Of a stretch of 64,000 nt of DNA, positions 7,044-16,334 are shown one piece after another (within the stretch, counting starts at the first letter, position 1; every line of letters begins with the position of its first letter). The notes beneath the pieces were generated by a model that saw only the letters and a list, made by a program, of their open reading frames with translations, was not told where the DNA came from and did not search any database. Origin of the DNA: an uncultured Prevotellaceae bacterium (GTDB lineage: Bacteria > Bacteroidota > Bacteroidia > Bacteroidales > Bacteroidaceae); contig ONDA01000003.1 of assembly GCA_900316475.1 (NCBI GenBank), positions 1 to 64,000 of the forward strand. The letters are read 5' to 3'. A program made the position numbers and the translations under genes.

Positions 7044-8216
7044 TCACATACTCTCCTTCAGAATCTCCGTCACGTCGTCCTTCGTCAGGTTCAGATAACC
7101 GGCGGGATAGACCACGGTGGTCTCGGTGATGCCGGCAATCATGTCGGCGGTGGCCCCCAGCTCGCTGATGGTCAGAGGCAGACCAACCTCCTGCATCCAG
7201 GCTTTCAGGGCCTGCAGACCAGCTTCGGCTATCTGCTCGTCGGTCATTCCTTCACCGCTGACGTTCCATACGTTCTTGGCGAAGCGCACGAATTTAGGCA
7301 GTCCGTTCTGCATGGCACGACGATAGTAGGCCATTGAGACGGAAGCCAGCGCATAGCCGTGAGGAGCGTGCGTCCAGGCTCCCACGCTGTGGCCTATCAT
7401 GTGTACCATCCAGTCCTGCTGCTTGCCCAGTCCGATGAGGGTGTTCAGCGCCCACGTGGCCGTCCACATGATATTCGAGCGGGCTTCGTAGTCCTGCGGG
7501 TTCTTCACGGCGATGCGGCTGCTGTGAATGACAGAGCGCATCAGCCCCTCGGCCAGATAGTCGCTGGTGTTGTCGTCGAAGTCGGAGAAGTACTGCTCCA
7601 TGATGTGGTTCATGATGTCGTAGATGCCGGCCTTCATCTGGTTCTCGGGCACGGTCATCGTGAACTTCGGGTTGAGGATGGAGAACCGGGGCATCAGTCG
7701 GCTGTCGAACACGTGGCCCACCTTGAACGTATGCTCGGCGTCGGTAATCACCGTGCCGGCATTCATCTCCGAGCCTGTACCGGCCATCGTCAGGATGCAG
7801 CCCACGGGCAGCAGCCGCTGGTCGGCGGCGGGGTTCTGCTGCTTCAGCCAGAACTGGTCCCAGTAGTCGCCTTCGTAATAGACGGATGCTGCCACAGCCT
7901 TCGAGTAGTCGCACACGCTGCCGCCACCGAGGGCGAGAATCAGGTCCACCTCGTTCTCGCGGGCTATCTTCACACCCTCGCGTAGTTTCTCCAACGTGGG
8001 GTTGGTCATCACGCCCGGGTTCTCAACGACGGTCTTGCCAGCCTCCTTCAGAATGGCAATCACCAGGTCGTAGATGCCGTTGCGCTTCACACTGCCACTG
8101 CCGTAGTTCAGCAGCACCACTGGGCCGTAGCCCTTCAACTCGTCCTTGAGGAAGTTCAGGGACTCATCACCAAAATACAGTTTGGTGGGATTGTAATAAG
8201 AAAAGTTTCCTAACAT
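7044..8216 (-). CDS. Iron-containing alcohol dehydrogenase, YqhD/BDH type
   Basis: A 390-aa cytoplasmic oxidoreductase of the Fe-ADH superfamily. The N-terminal domain has the NAD(P) loop GGGSVCDYSKAVAAS, preceded by FGDESLNFLKDEL. Metal ligands are the Asp and His in GIYDIMNHIMEQYF plus the two His in MIGHSVGAWTHAPHG. Length and motifs resemble NADPH-dependent butanol/aldehyde reductases (YqhD), which reduce aldehydes made during fermentation or lipid peroxidation. It is a single gene, convergent with the GH35 gene; the 77-bp gap between them shows no obvious terminator. The exact aldehyde is not predictable. Confidence 0.9.
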   Translation of the reverse strand: MLGNFSYYNPTKLYFGDESLNFLKDELKGYGPVVLLNYGSGSVKRNGIYDLVIAILKEAGKTVVENPGVMTNPTLEKLREGVKIARENEVDLILALGGGSVCDYSKAVAASVYYEGDYWDQFWLKQQNPAADQRLLPVGCILTMAGTGSEMNAGTVITDAEHTFKVGHVFDSRLMPRFSILNPKFTMTVPENQMKAGIYDIMNHIMEQYFSDFDDNTSDYLAEGLMRSVIHSSRIAVKNPQDYEARSNIMWTATWALNTLIGLGKQQDWMVHMIGHSVGAWTHAPHGYALASVSMAYYRRAMQNGLPKFVRFAKNVWNVSGEGMTDEQIAEAGLQALKAWMQEVGLPLTISELGATADMIAGITETTVVYPAGYLNLTKDDVTEILKESM

Positions 8217-8287
8217 AGTTGTATTCTTGTTTTAGTCCAAACGGTAACCTGACGCATAGATGCCACGTCTGACTTGGGGGGCAAAAC

Positions 8288-8989
8288 TTATGTAAACTCA
8301 ATGATAGCACTCACCTCACTCCCGACAGACAGGGAAACGATAAAGCCGTCAGCTATTTTGTAAATAGCAGGAATCAAACCATCACCAAGCTTGGCTGCTA
8401 CCCGGTATTCTACGCGAAGACCTTTTACCACGAAATCCTCCGGCAACAGTTCCATCGCCATGCGGACATAGTTGGCATTATTCAGATGCTTGTTGTAATC
8501 AATGTCGGCACGTAGAACCTTTATCGGCTCCAGCGCTTTACCTTCTGTCTTAGGCAGGATAATGCGACGGTCTTTGTAGTTCATCTCCAACTGCGGTTCC
8601 AGCTTCATTGATTGTATGGTCGCATCGTCCACACGTTTCAGTTTGCCAACCGCCTTGTCTACGAATGCTCCCATGCTCCATGTCTTGTAGCAGGGATTTC
8701 CCTGTGCGTCGTAGATGAACGTATTGCGGAATCCGAACATGGGTTTCATGCCATAGACGGAGGTTGTCACCGTCAACTCTTCTTTGTAGTCAGGCACGCG
8801 GATAATCTCAACCTGGCGCGTTGCTAACAGCTGTGCCATGTTCTGCTCTGTGAAGTACTGTTTCACTCCAGGCTCAGAATCAATCCACATCTCTGAGCAG
8901 TCCTGCATCATCTGGAGGGCGGAATAAAGTTTCAGTTTACCCTCGCTGTCGCAGGTGCTTGTCGTTACTTTATATATCAAACTGTACAT
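8288..8989 (-). CDS. Acyl-ACP thioesterase
   Basis: A 233-aa protein with two hotdog folds, as in bacterial relatives of plant FatA/FatB. It hydrolyses acyl-ACP to free fatty acid and ends fatty acid synthesis. The catalytic Asn and His lie in DYNKHLNNANYVRMA (about residues 164-178). The N-terminal hotdog carries MMQDCSEMW, and MSMG-like family features follow (KTWSMGAF). Chain-length preference cannot be read from the sequence. It is a monocistronic gene divergent from the DUF4421-like gene. Confidence 0.85.
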   Translation of the reverse strand: MYSLIYKVTTSTCDSEGKLKLYSALQMMQDCSEMWIDSEPGVKQYFTEQNMAQLLATRQVEIIRVPDYKEELTVTTSVYGMKPMFGFRNTFIYDAQGNPCYKTWSMGAFVDKAVGKLKRVDDATIQSMKLEPQLEMNYKDRRIILPKTEGKALEPIKVLRADIDYNKHLNNANYVRMAMELLPEDFVVKGLRVEYRVAAKLGDGLIPAIYKIADGFIVSLSVGSEVSAIIEFT

Positions 8990-9020
8990 ATTTGTTTGTA
9001 TTTGAAAGAACTTTTTCTTG

Positions 9021-9028
9021 CAAAATTA
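9021..9028 (-). promoter_or_regulatory. -7 box of the thioesterase promoter
   Basis: The minus strand reads TAATTTTG, 31 nt upstream of the thioesterase ATG. Confidence 0.6.
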
Positions 9029-9066
9029 GCAATAATCAGCGAAAAATCGCTAAATTTGCTCTCAGT

Positions 9067-9100
9067 TTTGAGAATTATTTCAAAAAAAACATTATTTTTG
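9067..9100 (+). promoter_or_regulatory. Promoter of the DUF4421-like gene
   Basis: TTTG at 9067-9070, a 22-nt spacer and TATTTTTG at 9093-9100. The box lies 21 nt before the ATG at 9122, which supports that start over the longer upstream frame. Confidence 0.65.
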
Positions 9101-9121
9101 CAACCGTCAAAAACTCAGAGC

Positions 9122-10339
9122 ATGATAAGAAGAATTATCATTTGCTGCTTGCTATGCTTCATGAATGCAGTAACAACACTAGCACAAGAACCGACAGACA
9201 GCGTTGGGACAAAGGACGGTAAGCCGAACCTAATGGTACGGCTCCAGCAGGGACAGCAATACTTAGACAACAAAGCCAAGGCGGCGGTGGACCCTCACTA
9301 CATCGAAGTGCCCGAGAAGCCGTGGAGGGTGATACTCCGCTATAAGGAGAACGTGGTAGATGTGGACTATAGCCAAAGCATCGACATAGCCGAGACCAAC
9401 GAACATACAGACTGGAATCTGCGTTTTGAGCCTCCTGTGGCTTCTTCCGTCGGTTTCTGGGTAGGCTATCGTGGTACGGGGTTCTCCTATTCCAAGTCGA
9501 TCACCAAGAACGCCGGCCGCTATTACTCTTTCAGTTCGACAGGAGCCAAGTACGGCTTTAACTTCCGGCTGAGACGCTTCAACACGAAAGACGCCAAGTT
9601 TAGTTCTACAGACTACGAAAACGGGCAGACTACCGGCGTGTCCTGGGACACGGTCGTCAGCATGCCTTCGCCGGTATGGATACGCTCCGTCTATATCAAC
9701 GGCTACTACGTGTTCAACGGGCGTCGCTACTCACAGGCTGCCGCCTACAACCAATCGGTCATCCAGCGCCGCTCTGCTGGCTCGTTTCTGTTAGGAGCCA
9801 CATGGTATCAGTCGTCGTTCGACTATGCGGACATACGAAACGTCGTCTATATGATTATCGGTCACGGCGTCTACCGCGCCAAAGTGCATCAGGGGAATCT
9901 CGGCGTGGGCTACGGCTACAACTGGGTACCGTTGCGCGGCCTTGTCGTCAACGTGATGGCCATGCCTACCATCAGCGTCTATAACCGCGTGAAAGCCTAC
10001 AGATACGAAACCAACTACGGTCTGTCTCCAAAAGATCCTGTCGATGACTACGGAGACTGGAACAAGGAGACGAAGACATGGGCCAACGGAAAGACGCATA
10101 AATCCATCCTGATGGTCAAGGAGTCGGGCAACCAGTTTGACTACTGGGATATAGAGCCAGAGGTTGAGTACAGCATGTTCCGCCTCAACCTTGACCTGCG
10201 CCTCGGCATAGCCTACCATTGGAAGGACTTCTTCCTTGGAGTCCAGGCGCAGTACAACAACTTCAATTATAAGAATGATCAGTGCAAAGTCAATATCTTC
10301 GATGCCTATGCCCGCGTGTCATTGGGCGTGAGACTGTAG
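9122..10339 (+). CDS. DUF4421-like outer-membrane protein
   Basis: A 405-aa exported protein of unknown function. The start at 9122 gives a clean signal peptide (MIRRIIICCLLCFMNAVTTLAQ). A longer frame from 8996 would run through the promoter and lacks a signal peptide. The body is rich in alternating aromatic/polar strands, for example VASSVGFWVGYRGTGFSYS and GNLGVGYGYNWVPLRG, and it ends with a hydrophobic strand (FDAYARVSLGVRL), all suggesting an outer-membrane beta-barrel. The pattern resembles the Bacteroidetes DUF4421 family. It is a single gene followed by a possible terminator. The family name is from memory. Confidence 0.6.
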   Translation: MIRRIIICCLLCFMNAVTTLAQEPTDSVGTKDGKPNLMVRLQQGQQYLDNKAKAAVDPHYIEVPEKPWRVILRYKENVVDVDYSQSIDIAETNEHTDWNLRFEPPVASSVGFWVGYRGTGFSYSKSITKNAGRYYSFSSTGAKYGFNFRLRRFNTKDAKFSSTDYENGQTTGVSWDTVVSMPSPVWIRSVYINGYYVFNGRRYSQAAAYNQSVIQRRSAGSFLLGATWYQSSFDYADIRNVVYMIIGHGVYRAKVHQGNLGVGYGYNWVPLRGLVVNVMAMPTISVYNRVKAYRYETNYGLSPKDPVDDYGDWNKETKTWANGKTHKSILMVKESGNQFDYWDIEPEVEYSMFRLNLDLRLGIAYHWKDFFLGVQAQYNNFNYKNDQCKVNIFDAYARVSLGVRL

Positions 10340-10344
10340 AAAGT

Positions 10345-10378
10345 TGACTGCCGCGCTTGACGACAGTCATCCTTTTTG
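10345..10378 (+). terminator. Possible rho-independent terminator
   Basis: TGACTG (10345-10350) pairs with CAGTCA (10364-10369) and is followed by CCTTTTTG. The stem is short and the loop is 13 nt, so it is weak, but it lies just after the DUF4421-like gene. Confidence 0.4.
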
Positions 10379-10401
10379 TTAGCTTTTTCATAGACTGATT
10401 G

Positions 10402-13400
10402 TTATCTGCCTGAACATGGTTTTATCGTCAGCCGACGCTCGTAGCGGGTGGGCTTGACCTGATAGCCGGGCAGTACGTAGCAGGCCGTGCAGCCTACGCC
10501 AGTGGTGTTGTAGTCCAGATTCAGGGTGATGCCGTCCTGCTTTTGCAGCTGATAGGTATATACCGCCTTCGTCAGGTTGTCGGTGCTGTAGTGGTAGGCG
10601 TTGAAGTTGAAGGGTTCGTCCATGGCGAATCGCAGTCCCTGACCTTTGCCGTCGCTCATGGTGAGCCAGCGGTTGTCGCAGCGCAGGCCGCAGTCCTGCG
10701 GTATGAGGTAGGGTTCGAACATATCGTCCACTTTACGCTCATAGATGCCGATGGCGTAGCCGGTCTTGCGGTCGGGATAGTTCTCCTCGGGGCCGCGACC
10801 GTACCACTTCACCTGCTGCATCGGGTCGATGAGCGTCATGGTCAGTCCGATGCGGGGCAATAGTGCCGGCATCGAGCCTTCGGGTTCAAGGACGTGATGC
10901 AGAGCGATGGTGCCGTCACCGTTAATGCGGTATTCATAGACCTCGGAAAAGCCCGAATAGCGCAGGCCGGTGATGTAGGCGTCGAGCGACGTGTTGACGG
11001 GTGTCCCGAACTGCGAGAAGCAGCGCACGTTGACATACACCTGTCCGTCGGCCTCGAATGCCTGGCAGGAGATGGGTATGCGGGTGATGGCGTTCAGGTT
11101 GTTGCTGTAGAACTCGTTGGCTATCTGCGAGCCGTTCCAGGCCTTGCGGTTGTTGTAGGTGATGTTCCATTGGTCCCAGCTGTCCACCTCGAGGGCCAGC
11201 GGGGCGCGCCAGACGTTCAGCTGGAGCGGCGACTTGAGCAGTTCCTGGCCGTTTTGGCGGATGCTGAAGAGCTGGCCGTCGGCTGTGAAAGTGTAGGCGA
11301 AACCGTCGCCGCTCACGGTGAAGGCTCCCGACGGAGAAGCGCCGGGCAGAGTGGCGGCTCTCGACGGAGAAGCGCCGGGCACAGTGGCGGCTCCCGACGG
11401 AGAAGCGCCGGGCACAGTGGCGGTGGTGCGGGTCAGGGTGGCACGGCCGATGGTTTTGTCGGAAGGTACGGCCAGCTGCCGCCAGGGCAGTTCCAGCTGG
11501 TCCCAGGCGGCGACGTGACCCTTCTGCGCCCAAATCTCGTCGGCCTTCAGTGCGCTGGTTATCATCAGGCGGTATTCGCATCCGGGCTTTAAGGCGGGGC
11601 GGCTGTATGGCACGGTGACGACCTTCTTGCCGAGCGGCTCCACGTCGGGAGTGAGCGTGCCCTGCTGCAGGCAGGTGCCGTCCTCATAGAGTTCCCACTT
11701 CATATTATAATAAGAGGTGTTCAGGAAGTGGTTCCTGTTCCATATCTCCACCGTACCGTTGTCGGCACTCAGCAGTCGGCATGATATGGGCTGTGCCGAC
11801 TTCTTCATCTGCCAGATTTCCGGCTGCACGGTACGGTCGGGCCAGATTGTGCCGTAGGTGCGGGCACCAATGCCGTAACTGAAATATTTGTCCTCCTTCT
11901 GCTCGGTCTCGAAGTCGAGATTCAGCAGTTGGCCCGACGCGTCGGCAATGATGACGTTGTCCATCAGCGCGTCGCAGATGTACACGCGGGTGTCCTGTCC
12001 GTGGGTCTGTTCGTTGCGGCCTATGTTCACGGGAAACGGTGCATTGATGATGTAACCCTGTGCCTCCATCCGTGCCGCCTCCGCGTTGTCGATGCTCACA
12101 GTCATCTGCTTGCCGTCGTAGCGGGCCTCCACATGGTGCCACTTGTTCTCCCAGTCGGCGGGCAGCGGAGCTTTGAGCTCGTACTTGTGATTCGCGGCTG
12201 CCTGCCTTCTGCCGAAGGGCTGTCTTCCGGCTTCGCTCTCTGTAGTCGGCGCCTTGTCGGTGTTGATGTAGAACACCAGCTGCTCCTTGCCTCGCTGCTC
12301 GACGCCGAACTGCCACTCGCCCTTAGTCACGAACGAGCCGCATGAGCTGATGAGCTTGCGCGGACAGACGTCGAAGCTGACGGTCAGCGTCGTGCCAGTC
12401 AGTTCCAGGCAGTCGTCGCGATAGACCTCCACCCACTCGTCGTGGCCGCTCAGGTCGATGACGTGGTTCTTACGGTTACGGCTGTCGGCCACCAGTTTGG
12501 CATTGCCCATGATGTGGGCCATGACGTCATGACCCGACTTGTCAGTGAGCCTGCGCGCGGACTGTGTCAGTCCCGGCGACACGAAGTCCCAGACGGCACC
12601 GCCGATACAGCGCTCGTGGGTATAGACGGCGCGCCACATTTCGTCGAACATACCGCCACTGTTGCCAGCCACCGATATATACTCGTCCATGAACGACGGG
12701 CGCACGTCGCCATCGCCGTGGCGGCCTACCCTGAGGTCGAGGGCCAGCGCCGTCGGGTAGCGCGGGCCGATGATGTCCTCAGCGGGATGGCTGTAGGCAT
12801 TGCCGCCGTACATCCACCAGCGCGTGTGGTCGTATTTGCGTCCTTCGGCTATCACCTCGCCGATGTTCGGCCCCTCGCCGCTCTCGTTGCCGGCGCTCCA
12901 GAAGAGCACTGCCGGCTGGTTGCGGTCGCGCAGCACCATGCGGCGTACTCGCTCGCGGTACATCGGTATGAAGCGCTTGTCGCCCGACACCCACTCGGTG
13001 GCATGGGCCTCAACGCCGGCCTCGTCGATGATGTACAGACCATAGCGGGCGGCATACTCCAGATAGCGCGGCACGGGCGGATAGTGGCTCGTGCGCACAC
13101 CGTTGAAGCCGAACTGCTTCAGGATGGTCATGTCCTTCTTCACCAGTTCGTCCGTCACGGCGTGGCCGTTGTCGGGGTCCTGCATGTGCGAGCACTGGGC
13201 GTTCACCTTCAGCGGCTTGCCGTTCAGGTAGAAAACGTTGTCGCGCATCTCGGTCTCCTTGAAGCCCACGTCCTGACGGCCGTCCTCTGTCGTGGCTTCC
13301 GACAGGCGCCTGCCTGTGGCGGCATCCACGAGATACATCTTGAGTTCATACAGGTTCGGGGTCTCGGCCGTCCATTTCAGGGGATTGCTGATGTGCTTGC

Positions 13401-14322
13401 TCATGGTCAGCGTCATTGTCCATTGACCATTAACCATTGACCATTGACCATTAACCATTGACCCAGAACCACTCTCTAAGCGCGCCACTTCCCGTCCGTC
13501 GGCTCCGGTCAGCACGGCCTGCACCTTGAGCGGTGTCTTGACGGGCTGCGCGTCGTAGCTCCTGACAGTCACCTCGATGTTCAGGTCGGCGTCGCGGTAG
13601 TCGCGGTCCAGGTCGGTGGTCACGTACCAGTCGAACAGGCGGGTCTTGGGTGTGGCATAGAGCCACACATCGTCGAAGATGCCGGCCAGTCGCCAGTAGT
13701 CCTGCCCTTCCAGATAGAAGCCGTCGCTGTATTTAATGACTTTCATGGCCAGCGTGTTGCGGCCCTTCTTCAGATACTTCGTGATGTTATACTCGGCAGG
13801 CTCCTGGGCGCCCTCGTTGTAGCCCACCTCCTGACCGTTGACCCACAGGAACGAGGCCGACGCCACCTTCTCGAAACGCAGGAACACTTCCTCGCCGCTC
13901 CAGTCGGCGGGAATGGTGAACGTGGTGCGGTAGGCACCCGTCGGGTTGTAGTCGCGCGGTGTCTTGGGCGGGTCGGCCTTGAACGGCGCGGCCACGTTAC
14001 GAAACAACGGGTCGCCGTAGCCCCGCATCTCCCAGTTCGACGGCACGTCGATAGTGGACCACTTCGCGTCCACAAATTTCTCCTCGAAGAAGTTAGCCGG
14101 TATCTCCTGCGGCGTGTCGGCGTAGCAGAACTTCCACCGTCCGTTCAGCAGTACCCGATGTCCGGGAATGTAGTACGCGCGGCCTTCCTCCTGACCGCAT
14201 TCAAACACGTCGAGGTTCTCGATGTAATGGTACAGGTCGTCAAACCCTTTCGTCTTCTCTGTCTGTGCCGATGCCGCCATCATGGCCGGAATCATCAGCA
14301 GTGTAGTGAATAGCTTTCTCAT
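10402..14322 (-). CDS. Secreted GH2 beta-galactosidase with LamG insertion
   Basis: A 1306-aa enzyme with signal peptide (to about ASAQ, residue 20). Order: GH2 sugar-binding domain (about 50-225), Ig-like domain (225-350), TIM barrel (350-590) with acid/base E480 in SAGNESGEG and probable nucleophile E547 in MDEYISVAGNS, a LamG/concanavalin-like insertion (about 600-800, e.g. KWHHVEARYDGKQMTVSID), another Ig-like domain, and a C-terminal Bgal_small domain (about 1005-1300, e.g. VKWYGRGPEENYPDRKTG). It should cleave beta-galactosides; the LamG module may bind the glycan. Two repeat tracts lie in linkers: seven heptamers at residues about 287-303 and three 33-bp units at about 967-1000. The gene is monocistronic with a strong promoter. 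Confidence 0.88.
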   Translation of the reverse strand: MRKLFTTLLMIPAMMAASAQTEKTKGFDDLYHYIENLDVFECGQEEGRAYYIPGHRVLLNGRWKFCYADTPQEIPANFFEEKFVDAKWSTIDVPSNWEMRGYGDPLFRNVAAPFKADPPKTPRDYNPTGAYRTTFTIPADWSGEEVFLRFEKVASASFLWVNGQEVGYNEGAQEPAEYNITKYLKKGRNTLAMKVIKYSDGFYLEGQDYWRLAGIFDDVWLYATPKTRLFDWYVTTDLDRDYRDADLNIEVTVRSYDAQPVKTPLKVQAVLTGADGREVARLESGSGSMVNGQWSMVNGQWTMTLTMSKHISNPLKWTAETPNLYELKMYLVDAATGRRLSEATTEDGRQDVGFKETEMRDNVFYLNGKPLKVNAQCSHMQDPDNGHAVTDELVKKDMTILKQFGFNGVRTSHYPPVPRYLEYAARYGLYIIDEAGVEAHATEWVSGDKRFIPMYRERVRRMVLRDRNQPAVLFWSAGNESGEGPNIGEVIAEGRKYDHTRWWMYGGNAYSHPAEDIIGPRYPTALALDLRVGRHGDGDVRPSFMDEYISVAGNSGGMFDEMWRAVYTHERCIGGAVWDFVSPGLTQSARRLTDKSGHDVMAHIMGNAKLVADSRNRKNHVIDLSGHDEWVEVYRDDCLELTGTTLTVSFDVCPRKLISSCGSFVTKGEWQFGVEQRGKEQLVFYINTDKAPTTESEAGRQPFGRRQAAANHKYELKAPLPADWENKWHHVEARYDGKQMTVSIDNAEAARMEAQGYIINAPFPVNIGRNEQTHGQDTRVYICDALMDNVIIADASGQLLNLDFETEQKEDKYFSYGIGARTYGTIWPDRTVQPEIWQMKKSAQPISCRLLSADNGTVEIWNRNHFLNTSYYNMKWELYEDGTCLQQGTLTPDVEPLGKKVVTVPYSRPALKPGCEYRLMITSALKADEIWAQKGHVAAWDQLELPWRQLAVPSDKTIGRATLTRTTATVPGASPSGAATVPGASPSRAATLPGASPSGAFTVSGDGFAYTFTADGQLFSIRQNGQELLKSPLQLNVWRAPLALEVDSWDQWNITYNNRKAWNGSQIANEFYSNNLNAITRIPISCQAFEADGQVYVNVRCFSQFGTPVNTSLDAYITGLRYSGFSEVYEYRINGDGTIALHHVLEPEGSMPALLPRIGLTMTLIDPMQQVKWYGRGPEENYPDRKTGYAIGIYERKVDDMFEPYLIPQDCGLRCDNRWLTMSDGKGQGLRFAMDEPFNFNAYHYSTDNLTKAVYTYQLQKQDGITLNLDYNTTGVGCTACYVLPGYQVKPTRYERRLTIKPCSGR
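11323..11421. repeat. Three 33-bp repeats inside the GH2 gene
   Basis: Units at 11323-11355, 11356-11388 and 11389-11421 differ at only one or two positions. Each encodes 11 residues (ATVPGASPSGA-like), forming a Pro/Ala/Ser linker before the Bgal_small domain. Copy changes keep the frame. Confidence 0.95.
13414..13462. repeat. Heptanucleotide tract inside the GH2 gene
   Basis: Seven consecutive 7-mers: CATTGTC, then CATTGAC and CATTAAC variants. On the coding strand they read through as MVNGQW-type residues in an Ig-like domain. Because 7 is not a multiple of 3, gain or loss of one unit would shift the frame. Confidence 0.95.
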
Positions 14323-14364
14323 AAGTTGGTTTTGAAATTGGTTCTAATTCTATCTGTCACGCTG

Positions 14365-14395
14365 CAAAGGTAATAGTTTTATTCCGAATATCAAA
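14365..14395 (-). promoter_or_regulatory. Promoter of the GH2 gene
   Basis: On the minus strand TTTG (14392-14395), a 19-nt spacer and TACCTTTG (14365-14372) match the full Bacteroidetes consensus. Confidence 0.75.
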
Positions 14396-14418
14396 ACAAT
14401 CTTTTTAGAATGATTGTG

Positions 14419-14447
14419 TTGTTATTCAAAAAAAATATTTAACTTTG
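14419..14447 (+). promoter_or_regulatory. Promoter of the BASS transporter operon
   Basis: TTG at 14419-14421, an 18-nt spacer, and TAACTTTG at 14440-14447. The position argues against the upstream GTG at 14452 and for the ATG at 14491. Confidence 0.65.
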
Positions 14448-14490
14448 CAGCGTGATAACTTTGGAATTTAGTATCTTTACATGGAACAAA

Positions 14491-15417
14491 ATGAAAAGAC
14501 TCTGCCACTATATCTCAGAATATATGGGTTTCCTTGTGCTGGCGGCTGCCGTCCTGGCATTAGTATTCCCCGATGTGCTGCAACAAATACGTCCAACAGT
14601 CATCAACTATCTGTTAGGCGTCGTGATGTTCGGCATGGGACTGACGCTAAACCTGCAGGACTTCAAGATTGTCTTCAGCCGCCCCAAGGACGTGATTATC
14701 GGCTGTCTGGCACAGTTCACCATCATGCCACTGCTCGCCTGGGGACTGGCAAGGACGTTTCAGCTTGACGAGGCGCTGGCACTTGGCGTTGTACTGGTAG
14801 GCTGCTGCCCCGGCGGCACGGCTTCAAACGTGATTACCTATCTGGCAAAAGGCGACCTGGCGCTCTCAGTAGGAATGACGGGCGTCTCTACCTTACTCGC
14901 TCCGTTTATGACACCTCTGCTGACGTGGGCATTGGCAGGCAAGAGTGTCAACGTCAACGTGGTGGGTATGCTGCTGAGCATCCTCTGGGTTGTCATTCTC
15001 CCCATTGTCATCGGACTCATCGCGAAATGGATCTGGCCAAAGTTCACAGAGAAGGCAACAGATTACCTGCCGGCCATTTCGTCAATAGCCATCTCACTCA
15101 TCGTGGCCATCATCATCGGTGCCAATGCCGGCAAACTGTTGGCCGGTGGACTGATGATCGTCTTGGTAGTCGTTCTCCACAACCTCTGCGGACTCAGCTG
15201 CGGCTATCTGATAGGACGACTGCTCAAGCTGTCGGAACCCAAGAAGCGAGCCATCTCCATCGAGGTGGGTATGCAGAACTCTGGACTGGCCAGCAGCCTG
15301 GCCACAATCCACTTTGCCGCCTACCCTCTGGCCACAATCCCTGGCGCCCTCTTCAGCGTATGGCATAATATCAGCGGAGCCATGGTGGCACGCATCTTCA
15401 CAAAAAGAAAACAATAG
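14491..15417 (+). CDS. Bile acid:sodium symporter (BASS) family transporter
   Basis: A 308-aa inner-membrane protein with nine to ten hydrophobic segments. The two crossover motifs that bind sodium in this family are clear: GCCPGGTASNVITYLAKG (about 110-127) and EVGMQNSGLASSLA (about 260-273). Bacterial members carry bile acids, pantoate or other organic anions with sodium; the substrate here is not predictable. The start chosen is MKRLCHYISEYMG, because a GTG further upstream lies at the expected transcription start. It is followed after 7 nt by a CDF exporter, suggesting one operon. Confidence 0.85.
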   Translation: MKRLCHYISEYMGFLVLAAAVLALVFPDVLQQIRPTVINYLLGVVMFGMGLTLNLQDFKIVFSRPKDVIIGCLAQFTIMPLLAWGLARTFQLDEALALGVVLVGCCPGGTASNVITYLAKGDLALSVGMTGVSTLLAPFMTPLLTWALAGKSVNVNVVGMLLSILWVVILPIVIGLIAKWIWPKFTEKATDYLPAISSIAISLIVAIIIGANAGKLLAGGLMIVLVVVLHNLCGLSCGYLIGRLLKLSEPKKRAISIEVGMQNSGLASSLATIHFAAYPLATIPGALFSVWHNISGAMVARIFTKRKQ

Positions 15418-15424
15418 CTATTGT

Positions 15425-16318
15425 ATGACGCGCGAGAAAGAAATATATAAGGTTACCTTGGTTGGCAGTGCTGGAAACGCGGCATTGCTTTCCTTTAAGT
15501 TTGTTGCAGGTATTCTGGGAAACAGCTCGGCTATGATTGCCGATGCTGTTCATTCGCTTTCAGACTTTGTAACCGACATCCTGGTACTAGTGTTTGTAAG
15601 TATCAGCGCAAAGCCACAGGACAAGTCGCATGACTACGGTCACGGTAAGTTCGAGACCATCGCCTCGTTCCTTATCGGGCTGGCACTCATGGCAGCCGCT
15701 ACGGGCATTGTGGTGTCTGGCATGCTGAAACTCCTGGCCTGGTGCGATGGTGAAGAACTGGAAACTCCTGGCTGGATAGCCCTGTGGGCTGCCCTATTGT
15801 CGATAGTGGTCAAAGAGCTGCTATATCAATACACAGCCTACAAGGGTCGTCGGCTTGAGTCGCAGGTCATGAAAGCCAACGCGTGGCACCATCGCAGCGA
15901 TGCTCTGTCGTCGATAGGTGCCGCTATAGGCATTGGTGGAGCCATCTGGCTGGGAGAGCGTTGGGCAGTGCTCGACCCCTTGGCATCAATCTTCGTTGGG
16001 CTGATGTTGGTTAAAGTGGTTTACGAACTGCTGAAATCGAGCATAGGGGAATTGACTGAGTGTTCACTGCCAGCTGAGACGGAACAGGAAATCATCGATA
16101 TTATCCAGTCGTTTGGTGACGTTCAGGAACCCCACAACCTGCGTACCCGCCGTATTGGCAATAATATAGCCATTGAGATCCACATCAGAATGGACGGTCG
16201 GTTGCCGTTGGACGCCGTCCACGAGCGGGCAACGACTATTGAGCGCAAACTGAAAGAACGTTTTGGCCAGAACACCTATGTCTCGCTCCACATGGAGCCT
16301 ATCAAGCAACCTGTCTGA
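15425..16318 (+). CDS. Cation diffusion facilitator metal exporter
   Basis: A 297-aa inner-membrane antiporter that expels divalent metal ions (Zn, Fe, Co or Mn) in exchange for protons. Metal-site motifs are ADAVHSLSDFVTD in TM2 (HxxxD, about 42-54) and NAWHHRSDALSS in TM5 (HxxxD). SHDYGHGKFE is the family loop after TM2-3, and the C-terminal cytoplasmic domain (from about 205, with NLRTRRIGNNIAIEIHI) is the dimerising metal sensor. The start at MTREKEIYK, 7 nt past the BASS stop, is preferred to upstream in-frame starts inside that gene. The HxxxD in TM2 fits Fe/Zn transporters, but selectivity is uncertain. Confidence 0.9.
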   Translation: MTREKEIYKVTLVGSAGNAALLSFKFVAGILGNSSAMIADAVHSLSDFVTDILVLVFVSISAKPQDKSHDYGHGKFETIASFLIGLALMAAATGIVVSGMLKLLAWCDGEELETPGWIALWAALLSIVVKELLYQYTAYKGRRLESQVMKANAWHHRSDALSSIGAAIGIGGAIWLGERWAVLDPLASIFVGLMLVKVVYELLKSSIGELTECSLPAETEQEIIDIIQSFGDVQEPHNLRTRRIGNNIAIEIHIRMDGRLPLDAVHERATTIERKLKERFGQNTYVSLHMEPIKQPV

Positions 16319-16334
16319 CGGCCGTACCGGAGGA

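Noticed and set aside
8996..9121. N-terminal extension of the DUF4421-like protein
   Set aside because: The extra codons contain the promoter box and hide a clear signal peptide that begins at 9122.
12442..13440. 332-codon frame antisense to the GH2 gene
   Set aside because: It reads as low-complexity Val/Ala/His sequence opposite the catalytic domain; no start signal or motif.
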